The notes: generated from the sequence alone by a model not told the origin. Shown: positions 8,554 to 17,297, numbered from the stretch's first letter. The stretch is DNA of 64,000 bases from Flavobacterium sandaracinum (GCF_004349135.1 NZ_SMFN01000013.1:43124-107123); one strand, 5' to 3'. Numbers and translations: made by a program.

Positions 8554-8925
8554 TCAACCTATTGTTTTGTACATCAATACCCCCGAAATATTCATAGCTC
8601 TTTGTTTGATTTCTTCAGCTTTTTCTCCTGTGAATAACTCATCAACAGTTTCATTGAACAAAGCATTCCAATGCTGAAAATGAGCTTCTTTCATTTCACT
8701 TTTTTGATGTAATTCTTTATGTTTAGTCATCGGGTTTCCGGTATAATTCCCTTTAGAAAACATAATATTCTCCCAGAAATCATACATTTTAGGCAAATGC
8801 TCTTCCCAATTCACCTTGGCTACATCCGTAAAAAAATAACCGATTTTAGTATCTGTTTTTATTTTACCGTAGAAAGTGTTTATCAGCTTCTCAATGTCGT
8901 TTCTGTTTATTATATCTGTTTTCAT
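8554..8925 (-). CDS. Group III truncated haemoglobin
   Basis: 123-residue globin with the 2/2 truncated-haemoglobin pattern: FYGKIKTDTKIGYFF, then HLPKMYDFWENIMF with Phe/Trp typical of group III, KHKELHQKSEM around the E/F helices with the probable proximal His, and HFQHWNALFNETVDELF in the G helix. Probably binds O2 or NO in the cytoplasm. It is the last gene of the leftward nos operon, 11 bp after the cupin gene, so a role in NO scavenging or sensing during N2O respiration is plausible. Confidence 0.9.
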   Translation of the reverse strand: MKTDIINRNDIEKLINTFYGKIKTDTKIGYFFTDVAKVNWEEHLPKMYDFWENIMFSKGNYTGNPMTKHKELHQKSEMKEAHFQHWNALFNETVDELFTGEKAEEIKQRAMNISGVLMYKTIG

Positions 8926-8936
8926 TTCTAGATTTT

Positions 8937-9230
8937 TTAGCCTTTAAACAATAAACACAAACTGTCTTCCAATGCTTCTACTGAATGCAAAACTGCTACC
9001 GGAATTTCTTGTTCGTCATAAAGAAAGAGTTCATTTTGTTGGTTCTCCTCTTTATAAATCACGTTTCCTTTTATCACCAATAATTTGGCAGGAACATCCG
9101 TTTTATGCTCCTTGAGAATCATTCCTTTTTTGAAAGCAATCACCATTACTTTACTGCAAGAAGTATTTTGAACCACTTGCGCCACTGGATTAGCGGCATT
9201 TTCTAGTTTTTGAAGAATATCTTTAAACAT
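8937..9230 (-). CDS. Small cupin-like protein in nos operon
   Basis: 97 residues, a single cupin-like beta barrel: KVMVIAFKKGMILKEHKTDV (metal-site His), LLVIKGNVIYKEENQ, and VLHSVEALEDSLCLLFKG. Only two clear His are present, so the metal site is reduced. The start codon at 9230 overlaps the stop codon of nosY by one base, so translation is probably coupled. The role is unknown; similar small cupins accompany nos and nitrite/NO genes in Bacteroidetes. Confidence 0.75.
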   Translation of the reverse strand: MFKDILQKLENAANPVAQVVQNTSCSKVMVIAFKKGMILKEHKTDVPAKLLVIKGNVIYKEENQQNELFLYDEQEIPVAVLHSVEALEDSLCLLFKG

Positions 9231-9997
9231 TATAAATCTTTGTTTTTAAATTTGATTAATGAAATAAAAAATGGAATAATAATCCACAAACACAATAACG
9301 AAAAAGAAAGAAGCAGTCCCAATGATGTCCCGAAAAAATCTTTGAAAATTGCTCCGGTATATCCCATCATCGCCGAAACATCAAGATGCAGCAAGATTTG
9401 GATTCTGGCTAAATCTATTGGACTGAACGCCGTAACTACAATCATTGCTTTCTCTATTGGATAATCTGAAAACTGAAACAGCAAATACAAAATTATTCCA
9501 TCAAAAAGCAACGCAAAATACAACCAACCCATAATGGCAATACCTATTCCTTTTGCTTTGTCTCTGGTGAGTATTGAACTTAAAAACGCCAAAGCCACGA
9601 AGACCAACGTAATCAGACAACCTATGACGAGCATCATAATGCCTACACTATTCGGCGCATTGATTAAAAGCGGAATTCCGGCACCAATAAAAAAGGCTAA
9701 AACCATTGCTAACGAAAGTCCGAGAAACAGACTCAACCAAATTTTCTTGCGTTTAATGGGTTGGCTTAACAAAAGCTCAATAAACTCTGTACTATTGTAC
9801 AAATAAATCGTGGCAAAAAGAATGGAAACCAACGGAACCGTGAATAAAATTATATTTAAAATGGTAAGCAATCCTTTGGCAGAATTATCTTCCAGCCCAA
9901 ATGAACTCCAGGAAAGAATGGCTAAAATAAGCGTGTACGCCAGTATAATCTTGTTCTTCAGAATGTCTAAAAAAATAATCTTAATGATTCTGTTCAT
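9230..9997 (-). CDS. nosY: NosY-like ABC-2 permease
   Basis: 255 residues, six hydrophobic helices, starting MNRIIKIIFLDILKNKIILA and containing the NosY-like segment AILSWSSFGLEDNSAKGLLT followed by SQPIKRKKIWLSLFLG. Membrane part of the NosDFY transporter needed to mature the Cu-Z centre of nitrous oxide reductase, probably by exporting a sulfur compound. The start overlaps the end of nosF by 17 bp and its end overlaps the cupin gene, so it lies in a tight operon. Confidence 0.88.
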   Translation of the reverse strand: MNRIIKIIFLDILKNKIILAYTLILAILSWSSFGLEDNSAKGLLTILNIILFTVPLVSILFATIYLYNSTEFIELLLSQPIKRKKIWLSLFLGLSLAMVLAFFIGAGIPLLINAPNSVGIMMLVIGCLITLVFVALAFLSSILTRDKAKGIGIAIMGWLYFALLFDGIILYLLFQFSDYPIEKAMIVVTAFSPIDLARIQILLHLDVSAMMGYTGAIFKDFFGTSLGLLLSFSLLCLWIIIPFFISLIKFKNKDL

Positions 9998-10703
9998 TAC
10001 TTTTGTTTTTTAAGATTTTAGCAATTGCTTTGGATATTTTTTGTTCGTTTGTTGATTCCAATAAATCCGCGATACTTTGATGAAAATGCACTGTTCCGTC
10101 TTGCATGTAAATAATTTGGGTAATCAAATCATCTAATTCGCTCAAAAGATGGGAAGTAATCAAGATGAGTTTTCCCTTTTCTTTTTCTTTTATAATTTTT
10201 TCTTTCAATATTTCGGAAGCCAATGGATCTAATCCCGCTGTAGGTTCGTCTAAAATCAACACCTCAGGATTAAACAGAAAAGCCAACGTAGCACTTACTT
10301 TTTGCGTTGTTCCACCCGAAAGTGTCCGCATTTGTTTGTCGACTATTTTTTCGAGCTGAAATGCATGGACTAAATCCTCATCTAAAACCTGATCCGAATT
10401 TCGAATTTTTTTTATCATTTCGATGATTTGCCCAACTGTCATGTAATCCGGATATCGCCCTATTTGAGGCATGTAGCCTATTTGTTCGCGATATTTAAAT
10501 TCCTTTAAAATTGATTTTTCATTGAATAAAATATCGCCTTTAGAAGGAATCACCATTCCCAAAATACTTTTTATCAAAGTCGTTTTTCCACAGCCATTTG
10601 GACCAATTAGAGCAATGCATTCTCCTTTTTTAAAAGAAAGATTGACATCATTTAAAACCTCTAATTTTCCAAATTTTTTATATATTTTTTTTATTTCAAT
10701 CAT
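9981..10703 (-). CDS. nosF: NosF-like ABC ATPase
   Basis: 240 residues with all ABC motifs: Walker A GPNGCGKTT at about 34-42, signature LSGGTTQKV, Walker B LILDEPTAGLDP and H-loop TSHLLSELDD. Supplies energy to NosY. The start overlaps the end of nosD by 4 bp (ATGA type), and the gene overlaps nosY at its other end. The gene order D-F-Y is that of nos operons. Confidence 0.92.
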   Translation of the reverse strand: MIEIKKIYKKFGKLEVLNDVNLSFKKGECIALIGPNGCGKTTLIKSILGMVIPSKGDILFNEKSILKEFKYREQIGYMPQIGRYPDYMTVGQIIEMIKKIRNSDQVLDEDLVHAFQLEKIVDKQMRTLSGGTTQKVSATLAFLFNPEVLILDEPTAGLDPLASEILKEKIIKEKEKGKLILITSHLLSELDDLITQIIYMQDGTVHFHQSIADLLESTNEQKISKAIAKILKNKSNEQNH

Positions 10704-11929
10704 AATGGTAATGAATGCATTAATGGCGAATTGTCAATGAAATTATCTGGGGTTATACTGGGCAACACTTTTTCGGATTTATCCAAAAGTGTGATCATAA
10801 AACTCCGGAACAGCAACATCGCCGAGGGATTATTTTCAACTAAAACTGCAAATAAACTCAACGGATGATACGGCACATCGCCGACACCATTTTTGTCTAA
10901 ATCATATCCTTCGTATTTATCCCAATAATTGGTGTCGAACGTATTTAAAACTAAACTTCCGTTAGTTCCCATATCAAAAGTGTTCCCAATAAAATTATTA
11001 TTTACGATTTCATTATCTACGCAACTGGCCTGAATTTTCATCGCCCAACCGTTGGCTTCAAATACATTTTTTTCAATTCGAATCCTATTGGTTCCTTCCA
11101 TGTGAATTCCAGAAGTGTTTTTAGAAAATTTATTTCCAATGATATGACTGTCCGTGATTTCCTTAAGGAATAATCCATAAGCGCCATCACCCCAATTTTC
11201 TTCGAAATAGTTATTGAACATCTTGACATTTTTGGTAAACATTACCGCAACGCCGGCACCGTTATTCTTAAAAACATTCGTAATATAAGCGTCGTCATTA
11301 GAGAACATAAAATGCAAACCATACCGAATATTGTTAGTTGAAATATTTCTCCAGATAACGGAATTGGTCACAAATTCAAAATAAATCCCATCCCGATGAC
11401 CAGAAATAGTGTTGGCAATAATTTGGAGATTTTCACTTTTCCAACAATGAATTCCGTTGCCTATTTGCTGTTCTTCTTTGCCATACGCTACAATGGTATT
11501 GTTTTTTATCAGGCAGTTTTTACCATTTTGGATATAAATTCCAAAAAAATTATCGTCTAGAATATTGTTCTGAATAACAACATGGCTTTTATTATAGACT
11601 TTAATCGCGCAGGGATCTTCGAGTGAGGCATAACCAGATTTTATTACTTTAAAACCTTGAACAACCACACTATCCGCTTTAATGGAAAGTACTTCATACT
11701 TTTTTTGTCCATCTAAAACCGGATATCCTTTACCCAGAAAAACAATTCTTTTATCAATAACAATATTGCCTTCTCGATAAACACCTTTATGAACTAAAAC
11801 CGTGTCACCAATTTTAGCCAGACTAATGGCTTTTTTTATTGATTTTACAGGTTTATTAGCGCCAACTTCAATCACATGCGCATGAAGGAATGAAGAAAAA
11901 AACAGAAATATGTAGATGAGTTTTTTCAT
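10700..11929 (-). CDS. nosD: NosD periplasmic copper-site maturation protein
   Basis: 409 residues: signal peptide (MKKLIYIFLFFSSFLHAHV) then a right-handed parallel beta-helix built of repeated N-x-I/F-x-x-N turns (NNTIVAYG, NILDDNFFGIYIQNG, GNKFSKNTSGIHMEGTN). The C-terminal NYWDKYEGYDLDKNGVGDVPYHP block is diagnostic for NosD. Periplasmic partner of NosFY, needed for Cu-Z assembly. It lies between the NosL-fusion gene and nosF, with an 81-bp gap upstream. Confidence 0.95.
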   Translation of the reverse strand: MKKLIYIFLFFSSFLHAHVIEVGANKPVKSIKKAISLAKIGDTVLVHKGVYREGNIVIDKRIVFLGKGYPVLDGQKKYEVLSIKADSVVVQGFKVIKSGYASLEDPCAIKVYNKSHVVIQNNILDDNFFGIYIQNGKNCLIKNNTIVAYGKEEQQIGNGIHCWKSENLQIIANTISGHRDGIYFEFVTNSVIWRNISTNNIRYGLHFMFSNDDAYITNVFKNNGAGVAVMFTKNVKMFNNYFEENWGDGAYGLFLKEITDSHIIGNKFSKNTSGIHMEGTNRIRIEKNVFEANGWAMKIQASCVDNEIVNNNFIGNTFDMGTNGSLVLNTFDTNYWDKYEGYDLDKNGVGDVPYHPLSLFAVLVENNPSAMLLFRSFMITLLDKSEKVLPSITPDNFIDNSPLMHSLPL

Positions 11930-12010
11930 TATTTTTAAAATTAAACCATCTGAATTTAATTAAGAAAACACACTTTTCTTAATTTTTTACTGATTCAAAA
12001 AACGACTGGT

Positions 12011-13027
12011 TTATTTTGTAATTACAGCTCCCCAAGTAACTGGTTTTGCTTTTAATTTTATTCCAAATTCCTTTGCCTCATTTTCAGAAGAAAAAGCAAT
12101 AATTCCGCCCCTCATAGGGCTTTGAATCGTTCCTTCGGAAAGGAAGAAAGCAGTTTTGGCAGGAATTAAAACATTGTCTTGCGTATAATCATTCACATAA
12201 TGAGCCGCCATTTTTGTGTTGGCATTTTCTTTTCCATAATGTATCATACACATGATGTCGTCAAATTTGAAAACTCTTCCTTTTTCACTAATCACTTCTG
12301 CCGCGTATTTACCATCGGCGATCGTCATTTTACAGAAATCGCACGTGTCAACGTTCAATTTAATGGGAACCACTTCTGTTTTGGCACAAGAAAAAAAAGA
12401 AAAAGTTAAAAAGACTAACAACACTGCTGTTGTATTTGATTTTTTAAATCTGTTTAACAAATTAGTTTCTTTGATTACTGCGATAAACAGTAATAATCCT
12501 GCAGCAATTAACATCCATCCTCCAGTATCTGGAATAGAATACGCACCAAAATTTAAAAGTTGTTTGTAACCTAATAATGGTGGCTGATATGACATTCCTG
12601 GCACTTGAATTGCAGCATTAGGGTCCAAATTATGTCCGTATTCATAGTTCCATCGGTAAAAATCGACTCCTGCTAATATCCCAAAAAGAATAAAAGATAT
12701 AAATAAAGCATAAAGTCCTTTTTTCATAGCAATTACCGCAACTGCCAAAGCACACAATGCAAAAAAAACAATAATATAAGGCAGTACAGTAAATTCTATA
12801 AAATCCTCTTTATGCAGGGTTTTCATACCAATATAATGGTTCAATCCATTAATAATATCGACATCACCCGCAATTTTATCAGCATGCAACAGCAGTACTA
12901 AACCTTCAGGATATTGAGGAGCTGACAATTCAATTCTCCACATTGGAACAAAAACCGACGACACTAATAATGCCATCACAACCAAAAGCATCACTTTTGA
13001 AAGCGTTGAAATTTTTGAATTATTCAT
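12011..13027 (-). CDS. nosL: Membrane domain-NosL fusion
   Basis: 338 residues. The N-terminal 190 residues hold about four transmembrane helices with a periplasmic loop (YPEGLVLLLHADKIAGDVDI, YRWNYEYGHNLDPNAAIQVPG). A second hydrophobic helix with a lipobox-like FFSCAK near residue 213 leads into a NosL domain with CDFCKMTIADGKYAAEVI and FDDIMCMIHYG, copper-binding Cys and Met/His residues. NosL delivers Cu(I) to apo-NosZ. In many bacteria NosL is a free lipoprotein; here it is fused to the small membrane protein commonly next to it in clade II clusters. Confidence 0.88.
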   Translation of the reverse strand: MNNSKISTLSKVMLLVVMALLVSSVFVPMWRIELSAPQYPEGLVLLLHADKIAGDVDIINGLNHYIGMKTLHKEDFIEFTVLPYIIVFFALCALAVAVIAMKKGLYALFISFILFGILAGVDFYRWNYEYGHNLDPNAAIQVPGMSYQPPLLGYKQLLNFGAYSIPDTGGWMLIAAGLLLFIAVIKETNLLNRFKKSNTTAVLLVFLTFSFFSCAKTEVVPIKLNVDTCDFCKMTIADGKYAAEVISEKGRVFKFDDIMCMIHYGKENANTKMAAHYVNDYTQDNVLIPAKTAFFLSEGTIQSPMRGGIIAFSSENEAKEFGIKLKAKPVTWGAVITK

Positions 13028-13039
13028 GATTTTTTTATT

Positions 13040-13071
13040 AAAAAAGGGAACAAACTAGATAATTTGTTCCC
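13040..13071 (-). terminator. Stem-loop 3' of nosZ
   Basis: 9-bp stem GGGAACAAA/TTTGTTCCC with an 8-nt loop (13046-13071), followed on the minus strand by six T. It lies between nosZ and the NosL-fusion gene, so it may partly terminate or stabilise the nosZ transcript and raise NosZ levels over its maturation proteins. Confidence 0.65.
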
Positions 13072-13091
13072 TCTTGATTTTGAAGTGATTG

Positions 13092-15065
13092 CTATTTAGC
13101 TGGCAAATTCGTTCCTAGACTAAATGTTATTGGAACATTACTTCCTGCAGGAGACACTCTTAAATATCCTGACATTTCTTGGTGTAGTGCACTACAAAAA
13201 TCAGTACAATAAAATGGAAATATCCCTATTGTTTTTGGTATCCACTTCAAAGTAGCTGTTTCACCAGGCATAATTAATAGCTCGGCATTATCAGCACCTT
13301 TGATTGCAAATCCGTGTGGAACATCCCAATCCTGTTCAAGATTAGTAACATGGAAGTATACTTCATCTCCTAGTTTTATTCCTTCGATATTATCAGAAGC
13401 AAAGTGAGAACGTATAGAAGTCATATACACATGAACTTTGTTTCCTTCTCTGACTACTTTAGCTTCTTTTTCACCTTTGGCAACATAAGGATGATTGTTT
13501 TCTTCGATTTTATAAAATTTCAACTGACCATTGTTTCTGATTAAATCAGCTGGTGCAGATTGTGCATAATGCGGTTCTCCAGTGGTTGGATAATCCAATA
13601 AAAGTTTCATTTTATCACCACTAATGTCAAATAATTGTGCACTTTGCGCTAATTCTGGTCCTGTTGGTAAATATCTATCTTTAGTGATTTTGTTGTAAAC
13701 AACCATATATTTTCCAAATGGTTTTTTACTGTCTCCACCAGGAATAGAAAGATGTCCAGGAGAATAATAAACAGGTACTCTGTCTAAAATTTTCAATGAT
13801 TTAATGTCCCATTTCACAACTTCTGACGAAACGAAAAACGTAGTATATGCATTTCCTTTTCCATCAAACTCAGTATGTAAGGGTCCTAGACCTGGTTTTT
13901 TAACTTCACCATACAATGCAGCCTCATATTTTATAACGGGAATACCTTCGTAGTCGCCATCATATTGTTTTTTGGCAATCGCATTTTTCATTTTGTCAAA
14001 ACTAAAGACCGGAATCAAAGCCGCTAATTTCCCACTTCCTACAATATATTCTCCTGTAGGATCTACATCACATCCGTGAGGTGATTTTGGACAAGGAATC
14101 AAATAGCAAATATCTTTTAACATTTTAGAATCCAACACTAATACTTCAGTTCTCATTTCAGATTTTGCAGTATGCGTTTTTTCATCCCAAGTATTATGAG
14201 CATATTTAGCTTTAATTTTTTTACCTTTTCCCGCTTTAATGTACTCTTCAGCTTTTTTCCAGTTTACAGCCATAATAAAATCTTTGTCGTTCTTTGAAGC
14301 GTTAACTTCCAGCAAAGTATTGGCTTGTTCTGAATTATAGCAAGAGAAGAAGAACCATCCGTGAGATTTGCCTTTACCAGCATGACTTAAATCCCAGTTT
14401 AAACCAGGAGTTTCAATTTGGAAAGCAATATCCATCTGACCTTCCTTACCTACTTTTACAAAACTCAAATATCCTTTGAAATTTTGTTTGTAAGTGTTAA
14501 TAGGAACATCACCATTGGCATTATCAGGAGGAACGCTAAATCGGGTTCCTGCAACAACGTATTCAGTATTCTCAGTAATAAATGGAGAAGAATGATTTCC
14601 AGCACTGTTTGGCAATTCAATTATTTCAACCGTTTTAAATGTTTTCAAATCAACACGTGCAATTCTGGGCGTGTTATTAGCATTAGCGAAAAGCCAACGA
14701 CCGTCAACCTCACCGTTAGTCTGAGACAGATCTAAATGGTGCTGATCATCCCAAGGCACATAGCCGTGAGAAGTATTCAACATTGGTTTGGTTTCTTCGC
14801 TATATCCATAACCACTTTGCGGGTCTTGAGAAAATACTGGAATGACTCTCAATAATCGTGCGCTTGGTAAACCATAAACACTCACTTGTCCACTAAAACC
14901 TCCTGAAACGAAATTATAGAATTCGTCATATTTTCCCGGAGCAACATAGACTTTTTGAGCAGCGTCGCCACCTACGGCATCAGCTGTATCTTTAGGTCTA
15001 CAAGAGCCAAAAAATGCACTAACCAAAACGATGGAAAGACTTGTTTTTATAAAAATATTGTTCAT
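13092..15065 (-). CDS. nosZ: Nitrous oxide reductase, Sec-dependent clade II
   Basis: 657 residues; reduces N2O to N2. The N-terminus is a lipoprotein signal (SAFFGSC, lipobox Cys at about 22) with no twin-Arg motif, the mark of clade II NosZ. The beta-propeller carries Cu-Z His motifs DDQHHLDLS, SPHGCDV, GPLHTEF, YSPGHLS and EPHYAQ. The C-terminal cupredoxin has the Cu-A motif CTDFCSALHQEM (Cys 620, Cys 624, His 628, Met 631 by count). Preceded by the cytochrome c gene with a 16-bp gap and followed by maturation genes. Probably anchored on the periplasmic side of a membrane. Confidence 0.97.
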   Translation of the reverse strand: MNNIFIKTSLSIVLVSAFFGSCRPKDTADAVGGDAAQKVYVAPGKYDEFYNFVSGGFSGQVSVYGLPSARLLRVIPVFSQDPQSGYGYSEETKPMLNTSHGYVPWDDQHHLDLSQTNGEVDGRWLFANANNTPRIARVDLKTFKTVEIIELPNSAGNHSSPFITENTEYVVAGTRFSVPPDNANGDVPINTYKQNFKGYLSFVKVGKEGQMDIAFQIETPGLNWDLSHAGKGKSHGWFFFSCYNSEQANTLLEVNASKNDKDFIMAVNWKKAEEYIKAGKGKKIKAKYAHNTWDEKTHTAKSEMRTEVLVLDSKMLKDICYLIPCPKSPHGCDVDPTGEYIVGSGKLAALIPVFSFDKMKNAIAKKQYDGDYEGIPVIKYEAALYGEVKKPGLGPLHTEFDGKGNAYTTFFVSSEVVKWDIKSLKILDRVPVYYSPGHLSIPGGDSKKPFGKYMVVYNKITKDRYLPTGPELAQSAQLFDISGDKMKLLLDYPTTGEPHYAQSAPADLIRNNGQLKFYKIEENNHPYVAKGEKEAKVVREGNKVHVYMTSIRSHFASDNIEGIKLGDEVYFHVTNLEQDWDVPHGFAIKGADNAELLIMPGETATLKWIPKTIGIFPFYCTDFCSALHQEMSGYLRVSPAGSNVPITFSLGTNLPAK

Positions 15066-15081
15066 TTTATTTTGAGTTAAA

Positions 15082-15579
15082 TTATTTTACTCCGTCATTT
15101 TTACGCATATATTCCAACAAGTTTCTTGCATCGGTATCGGTCAAGGCTTGATTTGGCATACGAACTAAACAAAGTTCTAACTGTGCTTGAAGTTTTGGAT
15201 CTTTATCAATCATTGGATCTGGATTAGTGATAAAGTTCATAATCCATTCTGGTTTTTGTCTCTCAGTAACTCCTTTCCATCCTGGACCAACTAATTTTTC
15301 ATCAGTCAATTTATGACAAGAAGAACATTTAACGGATTGTATTTTTTCTCCTTCGGCAGCCATTGCCTCATCCAACTTAGCACCTAAATCCACTGAGGTG
15401 TGTTTTCCGATACCTCTGTTTGGATCATAAGTTGCAGCATCTGCTGCGGAACCTTCCGGTGCGGCCATTCCTTCATCAGATGAAGTGGTTGGTGTAAAAT
15501 CCTCCTCAGGTTTGTTTTTTTTATCACCACATGAAGTTAACATTACGAATGCAACTACAAAAAAAGTTAATTTGTACAT
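15082..15579 (-). CDS. Cytochrome c lipoprotein, likely electron donor to NosZ
   Basis: 165 residues from the ATG at 15579 (MYKLTFFVVAFVMLTSCGDK), a lipoprotein signal with Cys at about 17. One haem c motif CSSCH lies near residue 97, with the axial Met probably in LVRMPNQALTD. First gene of the leftward nos operon, 16 bp before nosZ, so it probably passes electrons to Cu-A. A longer start at 15606 would place residues ahead of the signal peptide. The operator-like palindrome at 15633 is 54 bp upstream. Confidence 0.93.
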   Translation of the reverse strand: MYKLTFFVVAFVMLTSCGDKKNKPEEDFTPTTSSDEGMAAPEGSAADAATYDPNRGIGKHTSVDLGAKLDEAMAAEGEKIQSVKCSSCHKLTDEKLVGPGWKGVTERQKPEWIMNFITNPDPMIDKDPKLQAQLELCLVRMPNQALTDTDARNLLEYMRKNDGVK

Positions 15580-15632
15580 AAATTTGTTTTTAGAATTGTT
15601 TAACAAATTTGCGATTAGATTAGTGAATTAAT

Positions 15633-15648
15633 TATGACTTGAATCATA
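15633..15648. promoter_or_regulatory. Putative Crp/Fnr operator before the nos operon
   Basis: TATGACTTGAATCATA, a 16-bp imperfect palindrome differing at three positions from the one before the Crp/Fnr-family gene at 5927. It lies between the leftward nos operon and the rightward gene at 15774, 54 bp from the cytochrome c start, a position suited to activation of the nos operon under low oxygen or NO. Confidence 0.55.
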
Positions 15649-15773
15649 CTTATAGAACTATTTTCCAGATTTCTCTACCTGTACTTGGAAAACCAAACGA
15701 TAAACTTTTGTTAACGATTAAACTTTTAAAACCTATCCTTGTCTTATATCTATAAAAAGTAAAACAATACAAA

Positions 15774-16238
15774 ATGAAAAAATTATTCATCGCTGCATTA
15801 TTAGTTGTCGGAATCACAAGCTTTGCACAAGAAAGAAGAGCAACTACAGAAAGAGCCAAAATGGAACAAATGACTCCTGAACAAAGAAATCAGTTGCATT
15901 TGAAAAAAATGACTTTAGAAATAGATTTGAATGCTTCTCAACAAAAAGAAATGAGTAAAGTTATTGCTGAACAAAGTAATAAAAGAGAAGCTAAAATGGT
16001 GGAACGAAAAGCAACTAAAAATTCAGCTAAAAAACAGCTAACCGCTGACGAACGTTTTGCTCAAAAAAATCAAATGTTAGACGAGCAAATTGTGATGAAA
16101 GAAAGAATGAAAAAAATACTTTCAGCTGACCAATACAAAAAATGGGAGGACATGAAAGGAAAAAGACATCACGGAATGAAAAAAAGAATGATGCACCATA
16201 AAGATGGAAAACCAGCAAAAATGGTTGATAAAAAATAA
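15774..16238 (+). CDS. Exported charged protein, Spy/LTXXQ-like
   Basis: 154 residues. Signal peptide MKKLFIAALLVVGITSFAQ with cleavage after Ala-Gln. The mature part is helical and rich in Lys, Met, Glu and Gln, with MTPEQRNQLHLKKMTLEIDL and LSADQYKKWEDMK, spaced like the LTxxQ repeats of CpxP/Spy-type periplasmic proteins, and a His/Met/Lys-rich tail that could bind metal. Divergent from the nos operon. Function not established. Confidence 0.8.
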   Translation: MKKLFIAALLVVGITSFAQERRATTERAKMEQMTPEQRNQLHLKKMTLEIDLNASQQKEMSKVIAEQSNKREAKMVERKATKNSAKKQLTADERFAQKNQMLDEQIVMKERMKKILSADQYKKWEDMKGKRHHGMKKRMMHHKDGKPAKMVDKK

Positions 16239-16331
16239 TCCTTCCACTTGAAATATTTCATCTTAATTCATAGAAAAGCCCAAAATGAACATGCCCCAAA
16301 AAGTTAGACACTATTTGTGGCATTTTTTTTA

Positions 16332-16680
16332 TTAATATGTTTTCGAAACTTTATCTATCGCTCGAATGGTAAAATCTAAATTCTCATACGTTAATGCATT
16401 GGTAATAAACCACGTTTCATAAGCGGATGGCGCAATATAAATTCCTTCATACAATAACCGTGAAAGAATTTTTTAAAAGTTCAATTATCGCCTTTTGCGG
16501 CAGTTTGAAAGTCTACAACAGGAGCAGCGTCAAAATGAACCGAAATCATTGAGCCAAAAGTGTTGATTGTAAAGACAACATTATTGGCTTTCAAAAAAAG
16601 TCAAGTTCTACTTTATGTTTTTCAATAAATAAGTTCCATGTTGTGGGTTGCTTACCCGTAATTTCATAAAAATTTTCACT
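16332..16680 (-). pseudogene. Decayed hemL (glutamate-1-semialdehyde aminomutase) 3' end
   Basis: The minus strand reads [20 protein letters not shown], then AAKGDN followed by TGA, then TFKKFFHG in frame, a one-base shift, and [20 protein letters not shown] to the stop at 16332-16334. This is the C-terminus of HemL with one nonsense codon and at least one frameshift. Sequence beyond about 16600 is further frameshifted, and the N-terminal two thirds of the gene are absent. A working hemL must lie elsewhere in the genome. Confidence 0.88.
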
Positions 16681-16699
16681 GATGTTAGCTTGCTTTTAT

Positions 16700-17250
16700 A
16701 AGCCATTTTAAATGCCGTGAGAATACAGCGAATGAAGTTTTAAATCTGAAATAATTTAAGAAGCGCCCCTTAATAAGGGCGTTCTTTAGAATATTTATGA
16801 TTTTTTTGGAGGTGTTTTTCCTTCTCCAAAACAAGAACCGTAAACAGTACAAGATTTTTTCTCATTAGAGACTAGAATTATTACCCAATAAAATTAAAGT
16901 CTCTAATAGTTATTTTTTTAACCCTAAAAATATTGCGTTATGAATAAAGCTGTCCAAATCATTTTTTGCAATGCATTTTTCTGTATTTCAAATTATTATA
17001 ATTGATTCAAGAAACCATTTAGGAAACTATTGGTACAAAATAATAAATTAGCGTTAAACTGAAAAAATATTAAATAAACTTTTTAGATTATCACAAAATT
17101 ACTTAACTTAGATTTTCAAAATATGAATTATATCACTCAATTTAAACAAGTTAATTCAATAATTTAATTAAAAAATGGCTTAAAATTTTCACATTGAGTT
17201 TTGTGGCAAAATCATGGGACATCAGTTTATAAGTAGTTGAAAATGCAGTA
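16700..17250. other. Non-coding AT-rich stretch
   Basis: No credible gene. It contains a minus-strand reading SNEKKSCTVYGSCFGEGKTP ending near 16795 without an upstream start, the inverted repeat at 16864-16907, and at 16962-16997 a weak look-alike of the att core found at 18626 (TTTTTTGCAAT then TTTTTCTGTATT). Probably chromosomal debris between two decayed genes. Confidence 0.4.
16864..16907. repeat. Inverted repeat ATTAGAGACT...AGTCTCTAAT
   Basis: Perfect 10-bp arms (16864-16873 and 16898-16907), extendable to 16 bp with two mismatches, around a 12-24 bp centre. No T-run follows, so it is not a clear terminator. It may be a hairpin of a decayed gene's transcript or the border of an insertion. 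Confidence 0.5.
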
Positions 17251-17272
17251 TAGGCAAGGGTTCTAGCTTATT

Positions 17273-17289
17273 GGTTCGAATCCTGCTCT
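17273..17289 (+). repeat. 17-bp copy of the tRNA-Tyr 3' end (att scar)
   Basis: GGTTCGAATCCTGCTCT is identical to positions 52577-52593 of the tRNA-Tyr gene (T-loop and acceptor arm), same orientation. Sequence on either side does not form a tRNA. About 55 bp upstream, ggcaaaatcatgggacat resembles ggcaaaatcgtggcacat at 52746, just downstream of the tRNA. This is what a leftover attachment site of a tRNA-targeting element looks like. It directly abuts the truncated nucleotidyltransferase remnant. Confidence 0.6.
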
Positions 17290-17297
17290 GCCTTCCC

